This document shows, piece after piece, positions 8,457 through 20,074 of a DNA stretch of 64,000 bases. This stretch comes from Methylicorpusculum oleiharenae (GTDB taxonomy: Bacteria; Pseudomonadota; Gammaproteobacteria; Methylococcales; Methylomonadaceae). The stretch lies in the NCBI RefSeq assembly GCF_009828925.2, contig NZ_WUTY02000002.1:248001-312000 (forward strand), given 5' to 3'. Below the pieces are notes generated by a model. It saw only the letters and a list, made by a program, of their open reading frames with translations, was not told where the DNA came from and did no database searches. How positions within the stretch are numbered: the first letter of the stretch is position 1; every line of letters begins with the position of its first letter. Made by a program: the position numbers and the translations under genes.

Positions 8457-8477
8457 CTGTTGCCGGTTAAACCTACT
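8457..8477 (+). repeat. outlying copy of the TGCCGGTTAAACCTACT repeat
   Basis: Near identical to the copy at 4903-4922 and in the same orientation, although the arms between them are inverted. This fits an element inserted into a pre-existing direct-repeat array. The short ATACCTACT/ACACCTACT next to the left and right arms could be a decayed target duplication. Confidence 0.6.
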
Positions 8478-8549
8478 GAATCTTTGTTATCCTCACCGCC
8501 TAAAACGGCCACTGAAAAGAAGAAACAATAGAATGGTTTTGACCGGCAA

Positions 8550-9263
8550 TTAATTACCCTCCATTATTTGCCCTATCTGTTTACCTGCTTTGGTCTGCAC
8601 CGGTCGGTGAATGGATATGTCCTTTGCAGCATCAAAACCGGCTTGTAACGCTTTGACATCACTTTCTCTCTCGATATTAGGCCGCTTTCGTTTGTCTTGC
8701 TCAAGATCGTCACCCCATCTTCGCGATTTGTATGCATCAATAGCAATCTTTTCTTGTTCGCTCCCCGAAAAGTCCTGGACTTGTTTGGCGATTCGATCGA
8801 TCCATGCCGTACAAAACAGATTGGCCATTCTGATTTTATTCGATCGTTTGTATCGACCAAGTGTTGTTTGGTAGGCTTTTCTGTCTTTAATGATCTGTCG
8901 TCGAAGCACGTCGAATGTGTACGAGGCCAGTTCTGGTTTAACGCCTACGCCGAAAAATGTCATAAAACTTGCCCGGTTACCGAACCCATCATTTCGAGTA
9001 GTCGATACCATTTCGCAAGAGAATGCTCGGGCGATAAGTCCACCCAAATGCATTAAATAAACAGGTGGTCTATGCGAGCCTGTATTCACATCGATTTCTT
9101 GCACCTTTGCAGCCGAAACATCGTCACAGTTCAATCCGTGTTTGCGCATAAGGGCTTCAGCTTGCCGTCTGGCTGCTTCCGCTTCAGCCGGGTTATCGGA
9201 TGATGCCAGAGCTAGGCATTTGGCTATTTTCTCGGCAACTTTTTTGAGAACTTGATCAGTCAT
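8550..9263 (-). CDS. DUF2786 domain protein
   Basis: A 237-residue protein with the DUF2786 N terminus (AEKIAKCLALASSDNPAEAEAARRQAEALM, then a KHGL segment) followed by the usual companion region (about 70-170; FFGVGV...YTFDVLRRQIIKDRKAY...FCTAWIDRIA). The C-terminal 60 residues are basic. This family is common on phages, plasmids and integrative elements and has no established function. It lies 15 bases downstream of the PRTRC ThiF gene, so the two are probably one operon. Confidence 0.85.
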   Translation of the reverse strand: MTDQVLKKVAEKIAKCLALASSDNPAEAEAARRQAEALMRKHGLNCDDVSAAKVQEIDVNTGSHRPPVYLMHLGGLIARAFSCEMVSTTRNDGFGNRASFMTFFGVGVKPELASYTFDVLRRQIIKDRKAYQTTLGRYKRSNKIRMANLFCTAWIDRIAKQVQDFSGSEQEKIAIDAYKSRRWGDDLEQDKRKRPNIERESDVKALQAGFDAAKDISIHRPVQTKAGKQIGQIMEGN

Positions 9264-9278
9264 TCTGCTTTAATTCCA

Positions 9279-10031
9279 TTATTCAAAAATATTGATCGGC
9301 GTCTGCGTTCCATTTCGGATATCCACAAAAGCTCCTTGATGATTTAATCCGCCATGCCGCAGAAGTGACCAGATCAACTGCATTGCCACGTTGGCTATGG
9401 CACGATTGATCGGCAAATCCTGACTAGCCAGGGCTTCTTCCATGCTGCAAGATGGCGTATTGTGATCCATCATACCATCCAACTCCGGGTGGAAATCGAA
9501 TACGGAAGGCAGTTTGACCGGATTCTCACTGGCATGACCAAGCCTTCCCAAAATGACTTGCCCAGTGCTTTCACCGTTCCCACAATCCAGCCAAACGCAA
9601 CTCGAATAGCGATTATTGTTGCACGTTGCCAAGTCGGCGCGGAATTGTGCCACATCGACGCAGGTAATCAGTAGATCACAGTTCAAACCGTTGCAATCTC
9701 TGTCAATAGCGAACATGCGGGGCATGGCCACCCAATCACGCCCGAACAAATAATTGATTCTTCGAATGGTGACTATTGCTTTATTATGCCCAAGATCGGC
9801 AGGAAAGAATGCTTGTCGTCCTATATTGGGCCTTTCAACAACATCTCCGTCCCATGCCGTTACATGCAGGCCTGGATGACCAAGCTCTCTGATAGCGTAA
9901 TCTATCCTTGCGAGACTGGTTAAGACTTCAGAGCCGGTACCGCCGACACCCATCAGACAAATATTAACGCATCGACGCAGCCAGTGATCGGGCGTGCAGA
10001 ATTTGAAGGGTTTGACGATATGGTTTGTCAT
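9279..10031 (-). CDS. PRTRC system ThiF-family protein
   Basis: A 250-residue E1/ThiF-like protein. The nucleotide-binding loop GVGGTGSEVL lies near residue 30, followed by the WDGDVVERPNIGRQ segment near 63 that is characteristic of the PRTRC ThiF family, and the ITCVDVAQFR strand. ThiF-type folds adenylate C-terminal glycines of ubiquitin-like partners; for PRTRC the substrate is unknown. The ATG at 10031 is preferred over a TTG at 10043 because GCGAGG sits five bases upstream. Unusually, it is more than 13 kb from the rest of the PRTRC cassette (21.8-31.5 kb) but on the same strand. Confidence 0.88.
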   Translation of the reverse strand: MTNHIVKPFKFCTPDHWLRRCVNICLMGVGGTGSEVLTSLARIDYAIRELGHPGLHVTAWDGDVVERPNIGRQAFFPADLGHNKAIVTIRRINYLFGRDWVAMPRMFAIDRDCNGLNCDLLITCVDVAQFRADLATCNNNRYSSCVWLDCGNGESTGQVILGRLGHASENPVKLPSVFDFHPELDGMMDHNTPSCSMEEALASQDLPINRAIANVAMQLIWSLLRHGGLNHQGAFVDIRNGTQTPINIFE

Positions 10032-10375
10032 GTTGCCTCGCAAAGAAAAATCGATTTGTTAATGATATTTCTAACATGGGCGATCGATCATGCAAGTCAC
10101 GATTAACCGTCAGACTCCAACTTCTTGTTTGATGGGCTTTCAAAATCCTATTTGAATCTTTTTTTGCTTATTTCGGCTATTTGCATTCTAGGGTTGGAAA
10201 TCAGAACGGCTCATGCTTTTTAATCACGCCGTTTTGTGCAAAATCCGGTTGGATCGTTTAAAAATGCACTGACTTGTTATGCGCAATAGTTGGTTGGACT
10301 GCCAATGCTCGTTACCGACCCAAAGCTGTCATCCAAACAGTTTATTCATGAAAGACATGATATACACTACTAAAA
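10032..10375. other. intergenic region, nothing recognised
   Basis: About 340 bases between two minus-strand genes. It must hold the promoter of the ThiF-DUF2786 pair, but no convincing -35/-10 pair or operator was identified. Confidence 0.4.
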
Positions 10376-10888
10376 CTATTTTTGGTGTTTTATAGCTCCG
10401 GATTTTACCCACTCATGAGATGGAGGGGGTTCCATTTTTGGGGCCTTTTGACCAGTCGCGTACCAACCAGGTCTAGTTACGCGCAACTCTTGATGAAATA
10501 CAACAAAGTCGCTGACATGCGCTAGTGTTTCTCGTAATGGTTTGGTTTGTTGGAGATTCTCCAGCCATGAGTTTTTATCTACCGTCCCTATGATCAGATA
10601 TTCATTTCCAACTGTCTCGGGCTCTGTTTGGCTAAACAGGTCAGTTAATAAATGCTCAATTTCATGTTTATGAGCTATTAGCAAATCACATGATTTACAG
10701 TAACGGCAGGTGTAATTCAGAGCTATTAAATGCATAGGATTAATGTGGATCAACAGCGGAACTTTCCGTTGTCCGGTTTTGCGTTCGCACATGGGACAGC
10801 TTGTGATACGCATATCCGGATATGGATTGATTACAAAACTATGCTTGGCCGGTAGTTCGCCAAATTGAGGCTTTTTAGTTTTTATCAT
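10376..10888 (-). CDS. hypothetical zinc-ribbon protein, 170 aa
   Basis: A 170-residue protein with two cysteine pairs in its first half: CPMC at about residue 31 and CRYCKSC at about 61, the arrangement of a zinc ribbon. The remainder is soluble with no recognised domain. ATG at 10888. No operon partner nearby. A nucleic-acid-binding role would fit the zinc ribbon but is only a guess. Confidence 0.6.
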   Translation of the reverse strand: MIKTKKPQFGELPAKHSFVINPYPDMRITSCPMCERKTGQRKVPLLIHINPMHLIALNYTCRYCKSCDLLIAHKHEIEHLLTDLFSQTEPETVGNEYLIIGTVDKNSWLENLQQTKPLRETLAHVSDFVVFHQELRVTRPGWYATGQKAPKMEPPPSHEWVKSGAIKHQK

Positions 10889-11392
10889 GTTTAATTATTA
10901 GTTCTAGCTCTATTCTAAACTTCAGTATAAGCATCTGCTATAGCAGATGACTTATAAAAACATCACAATTTTAAAATTCAAAGCTGTCTGTCCGGTTTTG
11001 GCCGATTCCCAAACTTCATTCTGCTATATTCATTACCATAAAGCGGTCAGTCGTGGCCTGCACAAATAGCTATTAGTTCGTTTCACCAAAAAGCGTACAA
11101 TTAATTCACTCAGCATGAGCTTGCTGAATGCCTATTTTATAGGTTTTTTTCGGCTCGACTAGCCCACCATAATATGTAGATATTTTAATGAAACGTACTA
11201 CTAGGTGCGCTGCTGTCGGCGATCTTCTCGAAAAATTGTCGGTTCGAAAGTCAGACACAAAGTGTTACAACATCTTCCGTATACCCTCAATAAACTTTTG
11301 GCTAATCCCTATCGCCACCCATTCCGCCACATAATCACCATGACTCGCCTTTCAAGGCGATGGTGCCTGGAAAAAGGTTTACACTATCTCAA
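10889..11392. other. intergenic region with an orphan hairpin
   Basis: About 500 bases without a supported gene. A short plus-strand hairpin followed by T residues occurs at 11131-11150 (CCTAT, loop, ATAGG, then seven T), preceded at 11108-11130 by a second inverted repeat. It has the form of a weak terminator, but no plus-strand gene ends upstream of it. A 71-residue open frame at 11205-11420 looks non-coding. Confidence 0.35.
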
Positions 11393-12337
11393 TCAGGGCT
11401 TGATCTTTGCGGCAAAATAAATAATGTCGGGAAGTAGTTGCAGATAGACCGCCAGCTTGCCTAAAACATCCACTGCGTCGTTCGGCGGTTTGATGACACG
11501 CGTCCTCACTTGCTCAATGATTTCACGTAACATTTTTTTGCCTCGAAATCGATTGATGCCAACGTCCAGCAATGGTGATAAAAAAGGCGCGATGATGAGT
11601 GTTGCCATTAATCCGCTGGTTGCCCCAACCCAACCTACCCAAGCAGGAACTCCGGTTAGACTCACCCATAGACTGCCCCACCAGGACAGATTGCTGGTAT
11701 AAAGCGCTGTTGCAGCAGCCTGCCCTGTAGCGACGCTGCTGCCAAAGCCGCTGGCTCCCAGACCCTTCCCGAGTAAGCCGGTCAATAAAAACATCAAGGC
11801 TTCTCGCGAACCTTCAACAGGAAGCGTCATTCGTTCAATATGATGGGCGAGTTGTCTCTCAACTGCTTCACGCTGATGGGTTGGCAGTCCGTCAAGTAAA
11901 CCACTCAATTGGGCCTCGAAATTGGCTTGATAATGAGCAACATAATCCTGAAGCTTTTTGTCCAAGCCGGGTAAATCAAGCAATTCAACTTCAATCGCGG
12001 TATACAACTCATTTTGCTTACCCGATAAAGCAACAGAATTGAGTTGATTTTTCTTACGGGTAGCGGCTGACTTGATAAAGCCCCATGCTGAACGAGGCAG
12101 GGTAGCTAACTCCTTGGGAATATCGCCTCGGTGGCGCCAATGGCGGCTTAAGACAACACGCGGGGAAGAAAAATAGGTCAAATACACTGGCGTGACCCGA
12201 TTTTTAGCCTCATCAAGATGCGACTCAACGATGTCGTTTAGATTTTGCCGGTGTTGTTCGATATTATGCGCGTAACCACAAAAAAGGCTCTTGTCCGGAA
12301 GCTGTGCTGGAGCGTTTTGATTATCGAGCTGAGACAT
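11393..12337 (-). CDS. hypothetical membrane protein, 314 aa
   Basis: A 314-residue protein of unknown family. Residues about 1-165 are soluble and helical. Residues about 180-255 hold two or three hydrophobic segments (a glycine/alanine-rich run, then LWVSLTGVPAWVGWVGATSGL and a following hydrophobic stretch), which suggest insertion in the inner membrane. A charged helix follows (about 265-295) and then a final weakly hydrophobic tail. ATG at 12337. A small basic protein gene lies 60 bases upstream on the same strand. Function unknown. Confidence 0.65.
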   Translation of the reverse strand: MSQLDNQNAPAQLPDKSLFCGYAHNIEQHRQNLNDIVESHLDEAKNRVTPVYLTYFSSPRVVLSRHWRHRGDIPKELATLPRSAWGFIKSAATRKKNQLNSVALSGKQNELYTAIEVELLDLPGLDKKLQDYVAHYQANFEAQLSGLLDGLPTHQREAVERQLAHHIERMTLPVEGSREALMFLLTGLLGKGLGASGFGSSVATGQAAATALYTSNLSWWGSLWVSLTGVPAWVGWVGATSGLMATLIIAPFLSPLLDVGINRFRGKKMLREIIEQVRTRVIKPPNDAVDVLGKLAVYLQLLPDIIYFAAKIKP

Positions 12338-12397
12338 TCAATTTATCGTTTTCGGCTTGTCAGCGTTTGGAAAATTTGCCCATTTAAAAAAATGGCA

Positions 12398-12667
12398 TTA
12401 CCGTTTATCCCTGTCCTCAGTATCGGCTTCGTGCTTTTCTCCCTCGTCCTTTATGTATTCCCACAAGCCGTTTTGATGCAGCCAAATGGGATCAGCATTT
12501 TGCTGGATGTACTCGTCAGCATCAATTCCTTCGATCATAGGCGGTCTTTTGATTTTTACTTGCTTGCCATTTAGGAATACCCAGAGGTACTTCTTTTGAT
12601 TTTCTTCTTTTGTCCTTTTTCTTGCACGCTTTTGAGCCGTTGTCAGCTTCTTTTTTACCTTAGCCAT
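12398..12667 (-). CDS. small basic hypothetical protein, 89 aa
   Basis: An 89-residue protein with a lysine/arginine-rich N terminus (about residues 1-25), then WVFLNGKQVKIKRPPMIEG and a NADPIWLHQNGLWEY segment, ending in an acidic tail. I recall similar small conserved proteins in gammaproteobacterial genomes but know no function. ATG at 12667. It may be cotranscribed with the following membrane protein gene. Confidence 0.65.
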   Translation of the reverse strand: MAKVKKKLTTAQKRARKRTKEENQKKYLWVFLNGKQVKIKRPPMIEGIDADEYIQQNADPIWLHQNGLWEYIKDEGEKHEADTEDRDKR

Positions 12668-13009
12668 TGTTTGATTTAATAGGGGTAGTTTAGAGTCGCA
12701 GCCGTTAGAGGAATAATATCAATGAAGCAGCAGTGCAAGTAGTGCCCTTCGGTTAAGTAGCGTTAAGCCGGAAAAAAGCAGTCACAGTATACAAAATTGA
12801 CAACCAAAAAAGTGGAGAGTACGGGCATTGACCATTTTTGGTACCGCTTTCCTTCAAAAAAGACGGCCGGCCTTCCTTTTTCCATTGCGTCACTGGTATA
12901 GGATGGACGACATACTCCAGAGCAACCTTGGCTTTTTGCGGAATGGCTTAAACCAGGGTCTGAATTTCAAGATCCACTGTAGGTGGGTTATATATCCGGC
13001 CCTAACGAC
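12668..13009. other. intergenic region, nothing recognised
   Basis: About 340 bases between recD2 (ending at 13010, minus strand) and the small basic protein gene. An open frame on the plus strand from 12828 overlaps the end of recD2 and is judged a shadow. Confidence 0.4.
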
Positions 13010-15472
13010 TCATGCCTTAATCAAGGCCTCTAAAGCCGTCTGTCTCTGGCTTACATCCTGTTGTCGTATCGCCATGGATAAGGCTTTTCGGGTGCCGACA
13101 AAGACCGCTAAATTTTTTGCCCTCGTTAAGCCTGTGTAGACAAGATTACGATAAAGCATTTTAAAATGTTGGCTAAGGATAGGAATAATAACCGCTTTAA
13201 ATTCGCTGCCCTGAGACTTATGAATGGTAATCGCATACGCAAGATCAAGTTCCATAATATCTTCTTTCTTATAGTGTACGGCTCTGTGATCCGGATAAAA
13301 AGTCACCACAGCGGTCAATTCCTCATTATTTATTGACACAATTTTGCCAATATCCCCATTGAAGACATTCAGATCATAATTATTCCGACGGTGAATCACC
13401 CGATCCCCTTCTCTGAAGAGTCGTTCCCCCACTTTCAATTGACACTTGTTTTCAGCGGGTGGGTTAGCTTTTGCCTGAATCACCTGATTTAGATGGGCAG
13501 AGCCCAGACTGCCCCGGGTCATGGGGGTTAAAATCTGAATTTCTGTAGCCTGGCCATGGTATTTAGGGATCCATTCAAGATAGAGCTTAACCACGGTATC
13601 AACAGCAGAAAGGCCATAATGCAGTGAAGACCACGGATGAATTTTCTTGACCACCGCTTTCAGCGCATCAACCTGCGCTTCTGTTTGGGTTAATTGCTCA
13701 ATATCCACATGTTTGAATTTATCAGGGACCACAAAGTCCACTTCATAAGCGGATTGGATGGCCTCTTCGATTCTGAACTCGAACGGTGACTGATCGGCAA
13801 CCAGGTTTTCCAACTCGGGGTTTTTCCAATCAAAATGGCGTTTCACGCGGTTAATAAACCCGAGTTGCTCTTGAGTGGCCTCATCCGAATCAATGAACAA
13901 ACAATCGGCTTTTTTGTGCCAGAGCTCAGGGTTTTTAAACGGTGACTCAATAGCCGGTGTTTGTCCTTGATTGATCTGATGCGCATACTGGATGATCAAG
14001 GAGGCTTGCGCCTGACGAAAAACCTGCGTCAATCGAAAACAGGGGATCACTTCAGAAGCAATCATATCCTTAAGGACATTGCCTGCGCCGACAGCAGGTA
14101 ATTGATCCGGATCGCCGATAAACAGCACCTGACAGCCAGGAGGTACCGCTTTTAATAAACAGGCCGTTAAACTGATATCCAACATCGAGCCTTCATCGAC
14201 AATCAGGACATCGGTTTTTAATTGAGAGGTTTCATTCATCTGGAACTCACCGCCTTTCCATTCCAGCAGTCGATGAATGGTTTTAGCTTCTCGGCCGATC
14301 ACCTCGCTCATTCGCTGTGCAGCACGTCCCGTAGGCGCAGCCAGTAAAACGGTCTTGTTCATGGCCTCCAATAGACGAACGATGACTAAGGTCGTCGTGG
14401 TTTTACCGCAGCCAGGTCCGCCCGTCAGTATTGAAAAACGGTGTTGCACCACGCCGTTAACGGCGCGGGCTTGTTCATCACTTAACGTGATGTGTTTACG
14501 CTGGCAATAGGTGGCGACCCACTGGGCAATTCTCTTTGGGTCACTGGCAACAGGCTGCTTCATTCCCCGCAGCAGGGCTGCGACAGCGGTTTCATCATAA
14601 AAAAGGGTCTTTGAGTAATAGCCGATAGTTTCCACAGTATCTTTGTTCAGACGTCGGGTACACAGCTGACCGGCTTGTTGCATTAAACCCAGATACTCGT
14701 TTAACCGCTCCCCCAGGTTTATGTCAATCAGTTCAATGATGCCGGTATTGATCTGGGGCGCGGTCAGATAACAATGGCCGTGCTCACGACTGGCGGCCAA
14801 GACATGCTTGATAGCTGCCAGCATGCGGGGTTGGCTGTTTACCGCCAAGCCAATACTCAGTGCCACTTTATCCGCTGAGAAAAAGCCAATCCCATAAATA
14901 TCATTCGCCAGCCGATAGGGATCTTCGGTGACCATTGCAATCGCTTTATCGCCATATTCTTGATAAATGCGCACCGCAAACAAGGTGCTGATGCCATGAC
15001 CCTGCAGAAACATCATCACTTCTCTGATAGCACGGTGCTCAGTCCATGCCTGCTCTATTATTTTTAGTTTCTTTTGGGCGATGCCCGGGACTTCGGTTAA
15101 GCGATGGATCTCATTTTCAAAGATAGTCAGGGTCTCTTTCTGGAAATACTTAACAATTTGTTTTGCCGTTTGCGGACCCACCCCCTTAATGAGGCCCGAA
15201 CCCAGATATTTTTCAATAGAGGCCGTCGTCGCCGGCTTCTTTTCAATGGCTTCGGTGGCTTTGAATTGCCGGCCATATTTATGATCAAGGGTCCAGGCGC
15301 CGCGAAATTCCATCGTGGCGCCGGCAAAGACTTTGGTTTGATGAACCGTGACGGTTTCTTGTTGTTGCGGCGATTGAAAGGGTTGAACTCGCAGTACCGA
15401 CCAGCCCGTTGTCGGGTTGTGATAAGTCACCCGGCTGACAATACCGGTCAAAACTTCGGTAATGGTGTTCAT
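13010..15472 (-). CDS. recD2: RecD2-type ATP-dependent DNA helicase
   Basis: An 820-residue superfamily 1B helicase of the RecD2 (stand-alone RecD-like) family. The N-terminal region (about 1-200) has the OB-like segment and helix-hairpin-helix motifs (SGLIKGVGPQTAKQIV near 93, then EVPGIAQKKL). Walker A (TGGPGCGKTTT) is near residue 350, Walker B (IVDEGSMLD) near 420, and the motif III region LFIGDPDQLPAVGAG near 450. Motif VI (YTGLTRAK) and the UvrD-like HKSQGSE are near the C terminus. About 100 residues between motif III/IV and the C-terminal core look like an insertion. RecD2 unwinds DNA 5' to 3' without RecBC. ATG at 15472. Confidence 0.92.
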   Translation of the reverse strand: MNTITEVLTGIVSRVTYHNPTTGWSVLRVQPFQSPQQQETVTVHQTKVFAGATMEFRGAWTLDHKYGRQFKATEAIEKKPATTASIEKYLGSGLIKGVGPQTAKQIVKYFQKETLTIFENEIHRLTEVPGIAQKKLKIIEQAWTEHRAIREVMMFLQGHGISTLFAVRIYQEYGDKAIAMVTEDPYRLANDIYGIGFFSADKVALSIGLAVNSQPRMLAAIKHVLAASREHGHCYLTAPQINTGIIELIDINLGERLNEYLGLMQQAGQLCTRRLNKDTVETIGYYSKTLFYDETAVAALLRGMKQPVASDPKRIAQWVATYCQRKHITLSDEQARAVNGVVQHRFSILTGGPGCGKTTTTLVIVRLLEAMNKTVLLAAPTGRAAQRMSEVIGREAKTIHRLLEWKGGEFQMNETSQLKTDVLIVDEGSMLDISLTACLLKAVPPGCQVLFIGDPDQLPAVGAGNVLKDMIASEVIPCFRLTQVFRQAQASLIIQYAHQINQGQTPAIESPFKNPELWHKKADCLFIDSDEATQEQLGFINRVKRHFDWKNPELENLVADQSPFEFRIEEAIQSAYEVDFVVPDKFKHVDIEQLTQTEAQVDALKAVVKKIHPWSSLHYGLSAVDTVVKLYLEWIPKYHGQATEIQILTPMTRGSLGSAHLNQVIQAKANPPAENKCQLKVGERLFREGDRVIHRRNNYDLNVFNGDIGKIVSINNEELTAVVTFYPDHRAVHYKKEDIMELDLAYAITIHKSQGSEFKAVIIPILSQHFKMLYRNLVYTGLTRAKNLAVFVGTRKALSMAIRQQDVSQRQTALEALIKA

Positions 15473-15496
15473 TGACGACCGGTCAACGCTATTGGC

Positions 15497-15960
15497 TTAT
15501 AGAGGACTATCCGGTAATAGTGATGCAATCTTGGGCGCATCGGTGTGATCGGGTCTGGAGGAACTGACATCGGGCAAGCCTTGAAGATAAATAACGTCTG
15601 GTTGGTGATTCATATAGGCATGAAAAATAGTCTCATTCCAATAAGTATCTGACAAGCCCTGTTTCATCAAATTTACCAGAGAGTTTGCCGTTGTCTTGGT
15701 TTTGTTGTCGCTGATGGTGCGGTTAAGATACGCTTCCCAACCAAGCTTATCGGGCTAAGCAATACATAGGGTGTAGTGAAGATGACACTGTACTCAAAGG
15801 GCGCTAAGACAGGCGGCAGAATCCTTACAAACCGCAGTTCACCTTGACGCCCCCCCTAAATTCATAGCTGCCCATGCGAGAGTCTTGCATCGTCTGCATG
15901 ACTTCTTTCATCGCTTTATGTAAACCGAACTGCTTTGCCCGGTCGATGATAATTGTCGTG
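15497..15960 (-). pseudogene. decayed gene fragment, unrecognised family
   Basis: Reading the minus strand in shifting frames gives protein-like stretches: one ending at a TAA at 15497-15499 (it contains WEAYLNRTISDNKTKTTANS and VIYLQGLPD), one upstream with ILPPVLAPFEYSVIFTTPYV, and one further up with GLHKAMKEVMQTMQDSR. At least two frameshifts separate them. I do not recognise the family; the hydrophobic middle and position on a mobile backbone would fit a conjugation or membrane gene, but this is a guess. Confidence 0.5.
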
Positions 15961-16246
15961 CAAGTTTATTTATCGAGTCAGGCCGTCAAATCAAGCAATA
16001 GCCCGCAATTAGGAATGTTCAGGAATAAGGTTCAGAACTTCCACCAGTATCGATAATAAGTTTTGGGTTGAATTCGCCTATATCAATATGGCTATTTATG
16101 CCAAAAGCCCAGAAAAGGCAACTATTCCATTTCACTAACACGTTAAATTAATGGATATACGTACTATTTTTTATTCGACAAGAATTTCGTTAAGTTCTAA
16201 TTAGTCTAGCCGAATAGCCCCTATTAGACGACAGTTAAATCAGCCT

Positions 16247-16285
16247 GGGGTACGACAACAATTCCTTCATTTTTAGGCCATAAGG
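16247..16285 (-). repeat. dispersed 39-bp repeat, copy 1
   Basis: The reverse complement of this segment matches 46773-46811 with about two substitutions. Part of the shared sequence is AAAAATGAAGGAAT followed by GTTGTCGTACCCC. It lies in a 1.2-kb stretch with no intact gene. See the second copy. Confidence 0.8.
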
Positions 16286-16677
16286 AATTTCAGTCTCTAA
16301 TGACCGGCTTATCCTTCCTCAAATCTGCCAATGTTTATGGTTTAAACCAGCCCATCCTGACCCACACAAATCACTTGAATTTATTCAAAAGCGGTCATTC
16401 ATGCTGAGTAAAATAAGGGACAGTCTACTGACAATAACGACCCCAAGTTGACGTTCAAAGCTTTGCGCTCAATGTCGGCAGGTATTTAATTAACTGTCAT
16501 TCAACGTCGCAAACGGAGCGTAGGGAATTTGCATCCGAATAAATTTGCTTTGTTAGATTGAAACACCAAGTCTAACCTCATTCATTTTGTTACCTGCTTG
16601 ATCAGTCCGTTTTTGAAGGAGGGGTCAAGCCTGTAAATCGCTTCTAAAATCATACAAAGTATTGTATAATTTATTCT

Positions 16678-17016
16678 ATGACAATCACCAAAACCGTCGA
16701 ATTTAGAGGCCGGTCGTTAGAAGATCTGCGCACGTTTCCGCTGTCAGCACGACGTGAAGCAGGATTTCAAATCGACAAAGTGCAGCACGGCCAGGAGCCG
16801 GACGATTGGAAACCGATGAATACGGTCGGCCAGGGCGTGAAGGAAATCAGGATTCGTGATTCAGCCGGAGCATTCCGTGTGCTGTATGTCGCCAAGTTTG
16901 CCGATGCGGTGTATGTGCTGCATTGTTTCCAGAAGAAAACGGAAAAGACCAGCACAACCGACCTGGACTTAGCCACCAAACGATATTTAGAGTTAGTAAA
17001 GGAGTTGAAGCCATGA
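16678..17016 (+). CDS. HigB/RelE-like (Gp49 family) toxin
   Basis: A 112-residue RelE-superfamily toxin of the phage Gp49-like/HigB type. Residues 1-35 hold the ARREAGFQIDKVQHG helix, then GVKEIRIRDSAGAFRVLYVAKF and VYVLHCFQKKTEKT, the core strands with basic residues used for mRNA cleavage. The 95-residue HTH antitoxin follows, overlapping by four bases at the stop. A toxin-first order is typical of HigBA. The promoter is probably just upstream; TATAAT-like bases lie near 16663-16672. The pair looks intact. Confidence 0.9.
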   Translation: MTITKTVEFRGRSLEDLRTFPLSARREAGFQIDKVQHGQEPDDWKPMNTVGQGVKEIRIRDSAGAFRVLYVAKFADAVYVLHCFQKKTEKTSTTDLDLATKRYLELVKELKP

Positions 17017-17300
17017 CCACTCAACGATTTGCCAGCGTATGGGATGCCATCGAGGACACGCCGCAGGAAGCGGAAAACATGAAATTGCGTTCCACACTGA
17101 TGATGGCCATCAAAAACCACATCACCCGCGCCGATCTCACCCAAGCCGATGCCGCCAAGTTGTTAGGCGTCACTCAACCCCGAGTTTCTGACCTGATGCG
17201 TGGCAAAATCAATTTGTTTGGACTGGATGCCCTGGTGAATATGGCTACTGCTGCGGGCTTGCAGGTTGAGATTAAAGTACTGGAAGTGGAATTAGCCTAA
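17013..17300 (+). CDS. XRE-family antitoxin (HigA-like)
   Basis: A 95-residue antitoxin. Residues about 30-70 form a helix-turn-helix (LTQADAAKLLGVTQPRVSDL, then a MRGKINLF segment). The ATG at 17013 overlaps the toxin stop (ATGA) and is preceded by AAAGGAG, so translation is coupled and efficient. It would neutralise the upstream toxin and repress the shared promoter. Confidence 0.9.
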   Translation: MTTQRFASVWDAIEDTPQEAENMKLRSTLMMAIKNHITRADLTQADAAKLLGVTQPRVSDLMRGKINLFGLDALVNMATAAGLQVEIKVLEVELA

Positions 17301-17540
17301 AACCGGAACATTCAGAGATTAAATCCAAAACGATCGACACGGAAAAGAATTGATCAACACACATTAGGCGCCTAGAAACTCTGTCCCCCGTTAGAAATGA
17401 AGGAGCTAAATCGACCCTGAGGCGACATTAGGATTAAATGTTACTGATTGTCTGGTTCTTGTGATATTCCAGTCCTTTAGTTTAGCAGGCCCCCCAACTT
17501 GACTTTTTTACGGTCAGATTGGGTGCCTAGCAAGCTTAAA

Positions 17541-20074
<2,534 letters not shown>

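Noticed and set aside
11131-11150. Rho-independent terminator
   Set aside because: Weak five-pair stem and no plus-strand gene upstream, so kept only as an orphan hairpin.
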